Source: Roseovarius sp. UBA6217 (GTDB lineage Bacteria > Pseudomonadota > Alphaproteobacteria > Rhodobacterales > Rhodobacteraceae). Taken from it: a stretch of DNA of 64,000 nucleotides. Position numbers and translations under genes: made by a program. The notes below the pieces were generated by a model. That model was not told where the DNA came from. It saw nothing but the letters and a program-made list of their open reading frames with translations, and made no database searches. Location: positions 13,088 through 77,087 of the forward strand of contig DISF01000043.1 of NCBI GenBank assembly GCA_002421985.1. Reading direction: 5' to 3'. The first letter of the stretch is position 1; each line of letters begins with the position of its first letter. Of this stretch, positions 39,338-47,908 are shown piece after piece.

Positions 39338-39820
39338 TCAGATCCGGCCGTCGAACGCGTCGAGCACGGCGCGATAGACCGCACGCTTGAACGGCACGAT
39401 ATGCGCCAGCAACTGCTCCGGCGGCAGCCAGCGCCATTCGGAAAATTCAGGATGCTCGGTGGCGATGTTCACATCCCCGTCCTGCCCGAGAAACCGCATC
39501 AGCACCCATTTCTGCTCTTGCCCGCGATAGCGCCCCTTCCAGATGCGCGGCACAAGATCAACGGGCAAGTCATAGGTCAGCCAGTCCGGCGTTTCCGCCT
39601 CTATGCGCACCTTGTCAGAGGTCACGCCGGTCTCTTCCCACAATTCGCGCAGCGCCGCCTCGGTCACACTCTCGCCCTTGTCGATGCCCCCCTGCGGCAT
39701 CTGCCAGGCGGGCGCGTCAGTGTCGATGCGCTGCCCGACGAACACATCGCCCGCCGGATTGGCAAGCATCACACCGACGCAGCGGCGATAGGGCAGGCGG
39801 GCGATCTCTTCGGGGGTCAT
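39338..39820 (-). CDS. rppH: RNA pyrophosphohydrolase (NUDIX)
   Basis: A 160-aa NUDIX enzyme that removes pyrophosphate from the 5' end of mRNAs to start decay. The NUDIX box [20 protein letters not shown] is intact, with [20 protein letters not shown] at the start and [12 protein letters not shown] near the end, which are RppH-like. Preceded by a 175-base gap to the Mrp operon and no obvious partner. Confidence 0.93.
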   Translation of the reverse strand: MTPEEIARLPYRRCVGVMLANPAGDVFVGQRIDTDAPAWQMPQGGIDKGESVTEAALRELWEETGVTSDKVRIEAETPDWLTYDLPVDLVPRIWKGRYRGQEQKWVLMRFLGQDGDVNIATEHPEFSEWRWLPPEQLLAHIVPFKRAVYRAVLDAFDGRI

Positions 39821-39965
39821 GGCGGTCCTTTCTCCTGACGGCTGAACGCAAACTGCGGCGCGTCCCGGCAGAGGTCAAGGCGCGGGAGACGCCTCGACGC
39901 GGCGAGCCTTGTCTTCCCCCGGCTGATCGCGGGGGCCGACGGCGTGGCGGTCTCGGTGCTGCGGC

Positions 39966-40412
39966 TCAGGGGCTGACGAGCCGCTCCAGCGGATCGTAGC
40001 CCATGCCCCGCGCAAAAAAGGCCACGTCGCGCAGGCTGTCGGGCTTGACGCGCAGCGCCGCCATCTCGGCTTGCGTCACCCAGCGGCGGCGGCTCACCAC
40101 GCCCTCGGGGTCGCGCCAGTCGCCGCACAGCGCGCCGCTGACGACGCGGGCGCGAAAGAACACCTCCACCTGGTGAAATCCCGCCTCGGGCGCGTGGAAC
40201 TCGTTGACAAGGCAGGGCGCGCCCACCGCGATCACCAGCCCGGTTTCCTCATAGACCTCGCGCATCAGGTTTTCGGGCAGCGAGGCATGGGCCTCGACCC
40301 CGCCACCGGGCGCGCACCACAGCGTGCTGTCGGCTCTGGCAAAGGCATTGACCAGGAGCAGCCGCGCGTCCTCGACGATCACGGCGCGCACGGCAAGGCG
40401 GGGGGCGGGCAT
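39966..40412 (-). CDS. NUDIX hydrolase
   Basis: A 148-aa NUDIX-family protein. The NUDIX box reads GGGVEAHASLPENLMREVYE followed by ETG, and is preceded by TLWCAPGGGV. The N-terminus MPAPRLAVRAVIVEDARLLL is a usual first strand. The substrate cannot be determined. The plus-strand segment 39821-39965 just beyond it has no supported gene. Confidence 0.82.
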   Translation of the reverse strand: MPAPRLAVRAVIVEDARLLLVNAFARADSTLWCAPGGGVEAHASLPENLMREVYEETGLVIAVGAPCLVNEFHAPEAGFHQVEVFFRARVVSGALCGDWRDPEGVVSRRRWVTQAEMAALRVKPDSLRDVAFFARGMGYDPLERLVSP

Positions 40413-40525
40413 GGGGCGGCTCCGGGCTGCATGGGGGCGCAATCGCGCTTGGCCTACCTTCCACGCGGCTGCGAGCGGTGCAAGCCCCCTGACCAACCAG
40501 CCCGACCCGTCGCCGATGACGTGCA

Positions 40526-40700
40526 GAGCCGCGCGAGTGCCCGACCGCGGGTGGGCGCGGCATCGGTTGTGGGCTGGCGTTTTATGGTGCCAAATACTTT
40601 GACGATTGTGCGGATTGCACCGTTGCAAAAGCGCCCGCCCGTCCGGGCGGTCGGGCGCTCGCGCGGCGGCGCGCAAGCGCGCCTTGTTCCGCGCGGGGGA
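40526..40700. repeat. Dispersed ~170-base repeat, copy B
   Basis: Near-identical to copy A at 33054-33224, in the same orientation, including the central TTATGGTGCC, the GGATTGCACCGT box, the GC hairpin (40631-40658) and the terminal TTCCGCGCGGGG. This copy lies between two divergently oriented genes (NUDIX and nitroreductase). The rest of 40413-40838 contains no supported gene. No transposase or target duplication was seen. Confidence 0.8.
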
Positions 40701-40838
40701 CAGGAAGGCGACGGTCCGCTTCGGGCTGCACTGCCAACCAGCCCGACCCACTGCCCCCCCAAGCGAGGGGTTGACCCCGCGCGCCGGGTTGCCGACATGA
40801 TGCCCGCAAACGCCGCGCCATAATCAAGGAGAGGCTTG

Positions 40839-41417
40839 ATGCCCGATCCCGCCCCCGCCGCTCTGGCCTTTCTGCAAACCCGCCGGTCGCGCCCGGCCAA
40901 GACCCTTGGCCTGCCGGTGCCCGACCGCGCCGCGCTGCGCCCGCTGCTCGAGATCGCCCTGCGCTGTCCCGATCACGGCAAGCTCGAGCCGTGGCGCCTC
41001 GTGGTGCTGGAACGCGCCGCGCTGCTGCGCCTTGCCGGGCTGGTCGAGGGCTGTGGCGCGCGGCTCGGCAAGACCGGGGCCGAGATCGACAAGCAGCGCG
41101 CGCAATTCGCCGAGGCGCATCTCGCCGTGGCGGTGATCGCCTCGCCCCGGCCCTCCGACAAGGTGCCCGCGATAGAGCAGGCCGATTCCGCCGCCTGCGT
41201 GGCCTACGGGCTGCTGATGGCGGCGCTGGCGGCGGGTTGGGGGGCCAACTGGCTCACCGGCTGGGCGGCCCATGATGCGGGCTTTGCGCAAGAGGCGCTT
41301 GGCCTCGCGGGCCACGAGCGGATCGTGGGCTTTGTCCATATCGGCGAGGAAACCGCCACGCCGCCCGAACGCCCGCGCCCCGACACCGACGCGCGCACCA
41401 CATGGATGGACGCATGA
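40839..41417 (+). CDS. Nitroreductase-family flavoprotein
   Basis: A 192-aa FMN-dependent oxidoreductase. The first motif LQTRRSRPAKTLG is the usual FMN phosphate-binding start, and RCPDHGKLEPWRLVVLE is the second flavin segment; AACVAYGLLMAALAAGWGAN and LGLAGHERIVGFVHIGEE complete the fold. Resembles YdjA-type nitroreductases. AAGGAGAGG precedes the ATG at 40839. The stop overlaps the next gene by four bases. Confidence 0.87.
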   Translation: MPDPAPAALAFLQTRRSRPAKTLGLPVPDRAALRPLLEIALRCPDHGKLEPWRLVVLERAALLRLAGLVEGCGARLGKTGAEIDKQRAQFAEAHLAVAVIASPRPSDKVPAIEQADSAACVAYGLLMAALAAGWGANWLTGWAAHDAGFAQEALGLAGHERIVGFVHIGEETATPPERPRPDTDARTTWMDA

Positions 41418-42118
41418 TTTTCGCGGCCTTTCTCAAGACCCTCGGCCAATTGGGCGACCCGCGCTTTCGCCGGGTGCTGCTGCTTGGTATCGGGCTGACG
41501 CTGGCGCTTCTGGTGGTGGCCTATGGTGCCGTTATGTGGCTTGTGCAGGCGACGGTGGGCGATACCACCGTTCTGCCGCTCATCGGCGAGGTGACATGGC
41601 TGGGCGACCTGCTGAGCGGGGCCTCGCTTTTCCTGATGGTGGTGCTGTCGGTGTTCCTGATGGTGCCGGTGGCCTCGGCGATCACGTCGCTGTTTCTCGA
41701 CGATGTGGCGCAGGCGGTCGAGGATCGCCACTACCCCGGCTTGGCCCCGGTGGCGGGCACGGGCTTTGGCGAGGCGCTCAAGGACACGGTGAATTTCCTC
41801 GGAGTCATCGTGGTGGCCAACATGCTGGCGCTCATCCTCTACGCGATCTTCACGCCATTCGCGCTTTTCATCTTCTGGGGGTTGAACGGTTATTTGCTGG
41901 GGATGGAATATTTCACCCTCGCCGCGATGCGCCGCGAGGGGCGCGCCGCCGCGCATCGGCTGCGCAAGAAGAACCGCCTTACGATCTGGGCCGCCGGGGT
42001 GCTGATGGCGATGCCGCTTTCGGTGCCGCTGCTGAACCTGCTCATTCCGATCCTTGGCGCGGCCACCTTCACCCATATCTACCATACTATCCGGCGGAGG
42101 GCGGGCCCATCCGGTTGA
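41414..42118 (+). CDS. EI24-domain (CysZ-like) membrane protein
   Basis: A 234-aa protein with five to six membrane spans of the EI24/CysZ superfamily. Visible parts are SASLFLMVVLSVFLMVPVAS-like helices, the conserved cytoplasmic loop YFTLAAMRREGRAAAHRLRKKN and a KKNRL motif. CysZ imports sulfate, but the family is broad and function here is unknown. The ATG at 41414 overlaps the nitroreductase stop (ATGA); another ATG lies 12 bases earlier. Confidence 0.8.
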   Translation: MIFAAFLKTLGQLGDPRFRRVLLLGIGLTLALLVVAYGAVMWLVQATVGDTTVLPLIGEVTWLGDLLSGASLFLMVVLSVFLMVPVASAITSLFLDDVAQAVEDRHYPGLAPVAGTGFGEALKDTVNFLGVIVVANMLALILYAIFTPFALFIFWGLNGYLLGMEYFTLAAMRREGRAAAHRLRKKNRLTIWAAGVLMAMPLSVPLLNLLIPILGAATFTHIYHTIRRRAGPSG

Positions 42119-42368
42119 ACATGTCGATATCGCGCACTGAGATCATCCCCGACACGATCACATAGGCGCACACCGCCCATATGACGAAGGCGATGCCGGT
42201 GGTGATCCACGCCTTTGTCTTCAGGTGATGATGCGCGGGCGATCCCGCATGGGTGCCGGGCACGATGTGGCCCAGATCGCCCTGTGTCTGGATTCGCACG
42301 GGTAGCACCACGAAAAAGGTCAGGAACCAGATCACCACATAGAGCACGATGGCCGAGGTGATCCCCAT
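42087..42368 (-). CDS. DUF1467-family membrane protein
   Basis: A 93-aa small protein with two membrane helices, MGITSAIVLYVVIWFLTFFV and a second from about residue 52. Between them is the DUF1467 signature PVRIQTQGDLGHIVPGTHAG and SPAHHHLKTKAW. Its 3' end overlaps the EI24 gene by 32 bases in convergent orientation. Its first base is the last of the epimerase gene, so the two are coupled. Function unknown. Confidence 0.9.
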   Translation of the reverse strand: MGITSAIVLYVVIWFLTFFVVLPVRIQTQGDLGHIVPGTHAGSPAHHHLKTKAWITTGIAFVIWAVCAYVIVSGMISVRDIDMFNRMGPPSAG

Positions 42369-42772
42369 CAGACCTGCTCCAGCTCGGTCAGGGTGCCGTT
42401 CATGTCTTTGGGATGCAAAAACAGGACCGGCTTGCCATGCGCGCCGATCTTTGGCTCGCCATTCCCCAGCACGCGCAGACCGCTTGCCTTCAGCTTGTCG
42501 CGCGCGGCAAGGATATCCTCGACCTCGTAGCAGACATGGTGAATCCCGCCCGAGGGGTTCTTTTCCAGAAAGCCCTTGATCGGGCTGTCCTCGCCCAAGG
42601 GGTAAAGCAGTTCGATCTTGGTGTTGGGCAACTCGATGAACACGACCGTGACGCCGTGATCTGGCTCATCCTGCGGCGCGCCGACCCTGGCCCCCAGCGC
42701 ATCGCGATATTGCGCGGCGGCGGCCTCGAGATCGGGCACGGCGATGGCGACATGGTTGAGACGTCCGATCAT
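42368..42772 (-). CDS. mce: Methylmalonyl-CoA epimerase
   Basis: A 134-aa VOC-fold enzyme converting (S)- to (R)-methylmalonyl-CoA in propionyl-CoA metabolism. Metal-ligand histidines are in LNHVAIAVPDL and GIHHVCYEVEDI, with the acidic ligands in KIELLYPLGEDSPI and LTELEQV. The ATG at 42772 gives the canonical family start MIGRLNHVAIAV. Translationally coupled with the DUF1467 gene. Confidence 0.93.
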   Translation of the reverse strand: MIGRLNHVAIAVPDLEAAAAQYRDALGARVGAPQDEPDHGVTVVFIELPNTKIELLYPLGEDSPIKGFLEKNPSGGIHHVCYEVEDILAARDKLKASGLRVLGNGEPKIGAHGKPVLFLHPKDMNGTLTELEQV

Positions 42773-42922
42773 GGGGTTCTCCTTTTCTGGCATGGTGGCG
42801 GTGTTATGGCGGCGACAGGCGCGCGAGGCAAGCGGCTGCGCCGCCGCAGCCGCCCGTTAACCGCGCATTCATCAATGACGGGCCATGCTTTGGGCCTGAG
42901 CAAGCCAGAAGGGATCACCGTC

Positions 42923-43627
42923 ATGCGCGATCACGACACCCTCGCCCCCCGGCCCGCCGCGCGGGGCTGCGCGCGCCCGCTGCCGGGCATGACCGTCCTC
43001 GTGGTCGAGGACAGCCGTTTCGCCTGCGAGGCGCTGCGCCTAATGTGCCTGCGCAGCGGGGCGCGCATCCGCCGCGCCGACAGCCTTGGCGCGGCGCGGC
43101 GGCACCTTTCGGTCTATCGTCCCTCGGTGATTCTCGTGGATGTCGGGCTGCCCGATGGCTCGGGGCTGGATCTGATTGCCACGCTCGCGCAGGCGCGGCC
43201 GCGCATCGGCGTGATCCTCGCGATGAGCGGCACCCAAGGTGCGGCCTCTGCGGCGCAGGCGGCGGGGGCGGACGGGTTTCTTGCCAAGCCGCTGGACAGT
43301 CTTGGCCTCTTTCAGTCCGAAATCCTGCGCCACCTGCCGCCCGATCACGGCCCGCGCGGCCCGCGCGTGATCCCGTTTGAGAGCATCACGCCCGACCCGC
43401 TCGCCTATCGCGACGATCTCGACCACATGCGCGACCTGCTCGCCGATACCCCCGACGGCGCGGCGCTGGCCTATGCCGCGCAGTTCCTCTCGGGCGTGGC
43501 GCGCGACGCGGGCGACAGCGCCCTTGCGCGCGCGGCCGACGGGCTGGCAGGGCCCGGCGCGGGGGCCTGCCTTGCCCATGTCATCGGCCTCATAGATCAC
43601 CGCCTCGCAGAGCGCGCCGTGCTCTGA
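42923..43627 (+). CDS. Response regulator receiver protein
   Basis: A 234-aa protein with one receiver domain (about residues 22-135). The acidic pocket and phospho-acceptor Asp are in VLVVEDSRFACEALRLMC and VILVDVGLPDGSGLDL; the conserved Lys is in GFLAKPLDS. No DNA-binding domain is seen; the C-terminal 90 residues are mainly helical and of unknown role. A ribosome site AAGGG precedes ATG 42923; earlier ATGs are possible. No kinase is adjacent. Confidence 0.78.
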   Translation: MRDHDTLAPRPAARGCARPLPGMTVLVVEDSRFACEALRLMCLRSGARIRRADSLGAARRHLSVYRPSVILVDVGLPDGSGLDLIATLAQARPRIGVILAMSGTQGAASAAQAAGADGFLAKPLDSLGLFQSEILRHLPPDHGPRGPRVIPFESITPDPLAYRDDLDHMRDLLADTPDGAALAYAAQFLSGVARDAGDSALARAADGLAGPGAGACLAHVIGLIDHRLAERAVL

Positions 43628-43787
43628 TATTGCGGCGTCAGGGGGCGGCTGGGGGGAATGCCGCCATTCGCTTCCTGCCACCGCGCGGCTCATCGCATCA
43701 CATCGACTATTCGCTCAAGACCAACTCACACCCCACAAACACAGCCCCGCGACCACGCCCGGCAAAGCATCGCAACCCAACCCCGCC

Positions 43788-44483
43788 TCAGCGGCAGGCC
43801 AGCGCGTCGTCGAGCGTCTCGGGGCCGGAATAGTCGCCGATCACAACGCTGACCGCCTCGCCGCCGCGATACCGCGTTGCAACCACGTGCTGCCAGCCGC
43901 GCGCGGCGGTGATGATCTCGGGGGTCTCGCCGCAGGCCCGGATGCCGCCGGGGATGACATCCCAGCCGATCTTGTGGTTGGTCAGCCCCGGCACATCCGC
44001 CACATGCCCGAGCGCACCATCGCGGAACCGCCATATCCGCAACATCTGGTTAAGGTGTGGGCGGTCGATATAGGCGATTTCCACATGCCCGTCCCCGTCC
44101 AGATCGGCCGCCCCGACCAGCGCGAGCCAGCGGTTGCGCGTGCCGATATGGGGGGTCGCCGCGATGCGCCCCTCGGGGCCGTAGACGGCAAGCCGCGCGC
44201 CCTGCGTCAGGCTCGATTCCACCACGATGACCTCGGCCGCGCCATCGCCGTCGAGATCGGCCAGACGCGGGGCGATATCCTCGAAGACGAGGCTCTCGGG
44301 CAAGGTGATCCGCCGCGTCGTGCCATCGTCGAGCCCAAGCACCAGCGCGCCCCATTCGCCCCCCGCGCCCAGCACCCGGTGGCCGTAGCGGTCTGTCGGA
44401 TCGGCATAGCGCGCCGCCACCACCGCCTCTGCCACCACCATGCCCGGCCAGAGCAGCGCGGCAAGGATCAGCGCCGCGCGCAT
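43788..44483 (-). CDS. VCBS/FG-GAP repeat secreted protein
   Basis: A 231-aa exported protein. A signal peptide MRAALILAALLWPGMVVAEA leads into repeats with DLDGDG calcium-binding loops: LADLDGDGAAEVIVVES and ADLDGDGHVEIAYIDR. These are hallmarks of FG-GAP/VCBS beta-propeller blades, but only about three blades can be seen. Starts 4 bases after the ferredoxin stop, so it is cotranscribed with it. Function unknown. Confidence 0.75.
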   Translation of the reverse strand: MRAALILAALLWPGMVVAEAVVAARYADPTDRYGHRVLGAGGEWGALVLGLDDGTTRRITLPESLVFEDIAPRLADLDGDGAAEVIVVESSLTQGARLAVYGPEGRIAATPHIGTRNRWLALVGAADLDGDGHVEIAYIDRPHLNQMLRIWRFRDGALGHVADVPGLTNHKIGWDVIPGGIRACGETPEIITAARGWQHVVATRYRGGEAVSVVIGDYSGPETLDDALACR

Positions 44484-44487
44484 CGGC

Positions 44488-44850
<363 letters not shown>

Positions 44851-44923
44851 CTAGTCACCCCCCCTGCCCGAGGCCAGCCCCATTTGCGCCGCGCGGCGAA
44901 AAGTCTTGTCGCCGCGCGCATAT

Positions 44924-44938
44924 GTTCTATCTTTGTTC
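44924..44938 (+). promoter_or_regulatory. LexA (SOS) box, GTTC-N7-GTTC
   Basis: GTTC-TATCTTT-GTTC exactly matches the alphaproteobacterial LexA site and ends two bases before the ATG of the OB-fold gene at 44941. It overlaps a candidate -10 (TATCTT, 44928-44933) with TTGTCG 16 bases upstream (44906-44911), so bound LexA would block this promoter. The implied start of transcription is at or next to the ATG, giving a leaderless mRNA. Confidence 0.75.
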
Positions 44939-44940
44939 TC

Positions 44941-45315
44941 ATGACGCACCCCCTGCCCCGCCCGCCCTCGGCCCTCATCGCCGCCCGCCTGCCCGAGGTG
45001 CCGCCGGGGCGGCGCGTGGCGGTGGCGGGGCTGGTGATCGTGCGGCAGCGCCCCGGCACGGCGCGCGGGGTGGTGTTTCTCACGCTCGAGGACGAAACCG
45101 GGGTCGTCAATGTCATCGTCTGGCGCACCCTGTTCGAGCGGTATCGCCGCGCGGTGATCGCCGGGCGGCTCTTGCGCGTCACGGGCCGGGTAGAGCGGCA
45201 GGCCGGGGTGATCCATGTCGTGGCCGAGGAAATCGAGGATATCTCGCCCCTGCTCGACCGGCTGGCCGATGCCGATGCCGAGGCCCCGCTTCCCCCGCGC
45301 GCGCAAACCGGCTAA
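44941..45315 (+). CDS. OB-fold protein related to the DnaE2 polymerase tail
   Basis: A 124-aa protein consisting of one OB fold. The sequence VAGLVIVRQRPGTARGVVFL followed by LEDETGVVNVIVW and LLRVTGRVERQAGVIHVVA matches the OB domain near the C-terminus of error-prone polymerase DnaE2. The catalytic PHP, palm and fingers domains are absent. It lies right behind an SOS box. It may be the surviving piece of a deleted imuA-imuB-dnaE2 cassette or a stand-alone SOS protein. Start at 44941 by position of the box; no ribosome site. Confidence 0.75.
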   Translation: MTHPLPRPPSALIAARLPEVPPGRRVAVAGLVIVRQRPGTARGVVFLTLEDETGVVNVIVWRTLFERYRRAVIAGRLLRVTGRVERQAGVIHVVAEEIEDISPLLDRLADADAEAPLPPRAQTG

Positions 45316-45316
45316 A

Positions 45317-45360
45317 GCAATTCCAGAAAAAGTTGATAGACTTTTTCGGTTCGGAATTGC
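45317..45360. repeat. Imperfect palindrome 1
   Basis: GCAATTCC/GGAATTGC form perfect 8-base outer arms, and GAAAAAGT/ACTTTTTC form an inner 8-base stem. It starts two bases after the TAA of the OB-fold gene. It lies next to a second palindrome and together they look like a non-coding mobile palindromic unit or a terminator pair. Confidence 0.6.
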
Positions 45361-45376
45361 GCCCCCTCAGGCATTC

Positions 45377-45415
45377 AGAGCGTTTTGGTGTTTCAACGAA
45401 AAACCAAAATGCTCT
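45377..45415. repeat. Imperfect palindrome 2
   Basis: AGAGCGTTTTGGT pairs with ACCAAAATGCTCT with one mismatch, separated by a 13-base loop. AT-rich inside GC-rich DNA. Similar AGAGC...GCTCT palindromes are scattered in many alphaproteobacterial genomes; here it directly follows palindrome 1. Confidence 0.55.
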
Positions 45416-45457
45416 AGGGTCGCTTCGACAGTCACCACCCGGATCGCCCCACCGCCC

Positions 45458-45967
45458 ATGCCCCGCCGCCCTGTCACCGCCCTCGGCCTCGCGCTCGCGC
45501 TCGCCGCCTGTCAGCCCCTGCCCGGCACGCCCACGCCCCCCCCCGGCCTTGCCGAGGCCCCGCCCGGTGCGCCTCCCGGCACCTGCTGGGGCAAGCAGGT
45601 CTCGCCCGCCGTGATCGAAACCGTCACCGAACAGGTGCAGAGCGCCCCCGCCGTGACCGATGCCGGGGGCCGCGTGCTGGTGCCCGCGCGCTACGCCACC
45701 GAGATCCGGCAAGTCATCGTCGAGGAACGCCGCGTGCGCTGGATCGAAACCCCCTGCCCGCAGATGCAGACCCCCGATTTCATCGCCTCGCTGCAACGCG
45801 CGCTGATCGCGCGGGAGCTTCATACCGGGCCGGTGACGGGGCAGATGGATGCGCGCACCCGCAGGGCCGTGCGGCAATTTCAATCCGCGCGCGGCCTCGA
45901 CAGCGATATCCTCGCGCTCGACACCGCCCGCGATCTGGGGCTGGTGGCGGTGCCAAGGTCCGGCTGA
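45458..45967 (+). CDS. Peptidoglycan-binding lipoprotein
   Basis: A 169-aa lipoprotein. The lipobox LALAAC puts the acylated Cys at about residue 20. A proline-rich linker follows, and the C-terminal part has a peptidoglycan-binding type 1 pattern: LHTGPVTGQMDARTRRAVRQFQSARGL. It would anchor in a membrane and bind cell wall. Isolated between palindromes and GNAT. Confidence 0.8.
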   Translation: MPRRPVTALGLALALAACQPLPGTPTPPPGLAEAPPGAPPGTCWGKQVSPAVIETVTEQVQSAPAVTDAGGRVLVPARYATEIRQVIVEERRVRWIETPCPQMQTPDFIASLQRALIARELHTGPVTGQMDARTRRAVRQFQSARGLDSDILALDTARDLGLVAVPRSG

Positions 45968-46058
45968 ACCACGGGCACGGGGCTGCTGCGCGGCAGGCGA
46001 CATTGCGGCCAATGCAGGCCAGTGCCCCCGGCCCCACGCCCCGCACAATCACCTGCCG

Positions 46059-46646
46059 TCAGCCAATCTCGGTCCGCCCCCGCCGATCCACCCGCAGCGC
46101 CGCATAAAGCACATGCGTGCGCCAGCGCCCGTTGATCTGAAGATAGCTCTGCGCCACGCCCTCATATTTGAAGCCGCATTTCTCCAACAGCCCGCGCGAG
46201 GCCGCGTTCTCGGGCAGGCAGGCGGCCTCGATCCTGCTCAGGTCAAGCCGCTCGAACGCGTGATGCACCACGCCCGCGATGGCCTCGCCCATATAGCCCT
46301 GCCGCGCGTGAGCGGCCCCGATCCAATAACCGAGATTACCCACCTGCGCCGGCCCGCGCCGGATATTGTCCAGCGTGATCGCCCCCAAAAGCGCGCCATC
46401 CTCGCGCCGGATCAGAAACAGCGGCAGCGCGCTGCCGCCCGCAATCGCCCGCTGCGCCCACCATACCCGGTTGCTGAACGCCTTGCGCGACAGGTGATCG
46501 GGGGCCCAGGCGGGCTCCCACGGGGTCAGGAAGGCGGCGCTCTCGGCGCGCAGCGTGCTCCAGGGACGAAAATCCGCCATCACCGGCTGGCGCAGGGTCA
46601 GACGCTCGGTCTCGATCCTGACGGGCCGACGCGGCAGGAACAGCAT
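46059..46646 (-). CDS. GNAT N-acetyltransferase, RimJ-like
   Basis: A 195-aa acetyltransferase. The RimJ-like N-terminus is ETERLTLRQPVMADFRPW; the acetyl-CoA site is in GYWIGAAHARQGYMGEAIAG, and the C-terminal part has NAASRGLLEKCGFKYEG. Substrate unknown (ribosomal protein or small molecule). Its first base overlaps the M16 peptidase stop (TGATG). Confidence 0.87.
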   Translation of the reverse strand: MLFLPRRPVRIETERLTLRQPVMADFRPWSTLRAESAAFLTPWEPAWAPDHLSRKAFSNRVWWAQRAIAGGSALPLFLIRREDGALLGAITLDNIRRGPAQVGNLGYWIGAAHARQGYMGEAIAGVVHHAFERLDLSRIEAACLPENAASRGLLEKCGFKYEGVAQSYLQINGRWRTHVLYAALRVDRRGRTEIG

Positions 46647-47908
46647 CAGGCCGCGCGCCTCGCATCGAGGCTGGCAAGATCCGGCGCGCCCGAAACCGGC
46701 CCGTAAAGCGCCAGCGCCGCCGGTGCCTGCGCCACCGTGGTCTCGGCCACCCGCCGCACATCCCCAAGCTCTACCGCGTCGATCCGCTCGACCACCTCGG
46801 CCAGATCGGGCACCCGGCCCCAGATCTGCAACATCCGCGCCAGCCGCTCGGCCCGGTTCGAGGGGCTTTCCAGCCCCATCAGCAGCCCGGCCTTCATCTG
46901 CGCACGCGCGCGCTCGACCTCCACGATGCTCATGTCATCGGCGGCGCGCTTCATCTCGTCGATGGTGACATGCGCCAGCTCTGCGGTCGCATCGCCCGAG
47001 GTGCCCGCATAGATCGTCATCATGCCGGTATCGGCATAGGCCCCGGCCTGCGCGAAGATCGTATAGCAAAGCCCCCGCCGCTCGCGCACCTCCTGAAACA
47101 GCCGCGACGACATCGACCCGCCAAGCGCCGTGGCATAGATCTGCGCCGCGTGAATATCGGCATGGGCGTAATCCGGCCCCTCGAAGGCCAGCGCGAAATG
47201 CGCCTGCTCCAGCGCCTTTTCGCGCCGCACCTCGCCACCCGCAAAACGCGCGCGCGGGGCCTCGGCCACGGGAGCGGGGGCCATGTCGCCGAACATATCC
47301 TCGGCCATGCGCACCAGCACATCGTGATCCACCGCCCCCGCCGCCGCCAGAACCATCTGGCCAGGCCGGTAATGGCGGTCCACGAACCCCTCAAGATCGG
47401 GCCGGGCAAAGCCGCGCACCCGCTCCTCCGGCCCCAGGATGGTGCGCCCCAGCGGGTGATCGGGATAGGCGCGCTCCTGCAACCAGTCGAAAATGATGTC
47501 GTCGGGCGTATCGAGCGCTTGCCCGATCTCTTGCAGGATCACGCCGCGCTCCACCTCGATCTCGCGGGCGTCAAAGGCGGGGTTGCGCAGGATATCGGCC
47601 AGCACATCGGTGGCCAGCCCCACATCATCCTTGAGGACGCGCGCGTAATAGGCCGTGACCTCGCGGCTCGTATAAGCGTTGATATAGCCGCCCACATTCT
47701 CGATCGCCTCGGCAATCTCCAACGCAGAGCGCCGCGCCGTGCCCTTGAACGCCATATGTTCAAGGAAATGCGCGATGCCGTTCTGCGCCTCATCCTCGTG
47801 GCGGGCACCGGCCAGCACCCAGACGCCGACAGCCGCCGATTGCAGGCCCGGCATGGCCTCCGACACGATGCGAAATCCGTTTGAAAGGGTGGTCAGGTTG
47901 ACACTCAA
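46646..47908 (-). CDS. M16-family zinc metallopeptidase
   Basis: A 420-aa protease similar to mitochondrial processing peptidase beta. The inverted zinc motif HFLEH is at residues 47-51, followed by the distant glutamate in a typical EVERGVILQEI segment. The C-terminal half is a catalytically inactive repeat. The start codon is TTG (MSVNLTTLSNGF), overlapping the thrC stop as TTGA. Translationally coupled chain thrC - M16 - GNAT. Confidence 0.9.
   Translation of the reverse strand: MSVNLTTLSNGFRIVSEAMPGLQSAAVGVWVLAGARHEDEAQNGIAHFLEHMAFKGTARRSALEIAEAIENVGGYINAYTSREVTAYYARVLKDDVGLATDVLADILRNPAFDAREIEVERGVILQEIGQALDTPDDIIFDWLQERAYPDHPLGRTILGPEERVRGFARPDLEGFVDRHYRPGQMVLAAAGAVDHDVLVRMAEDMFGDMAPAPVAEAPRARFAGGEVRREKALEQAHFALAFEGPDYAHADIHAAQIYATALGGSMSSRLFQEVRERRGLCYTIFAQAGAYADTGMMTIYAGTSGDATAELAHVTIDEMKRAADDMSIVEVERARAQMKAGLLMGLESPSNRAERLARMLQIWGRVPDLAEVVERIDAVELGDVRRVAETTVAQAPAALALYGPVSGAPDLASLDARRAA

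Noticed and set aside
39821..39965. Plus-strand segment reading LDAASLVFPRLIAGADGVAV
   Set aside because: It looks like the end of a protein, but no start, ribosome site or upstream part can be found; too short to call a pseudogene.
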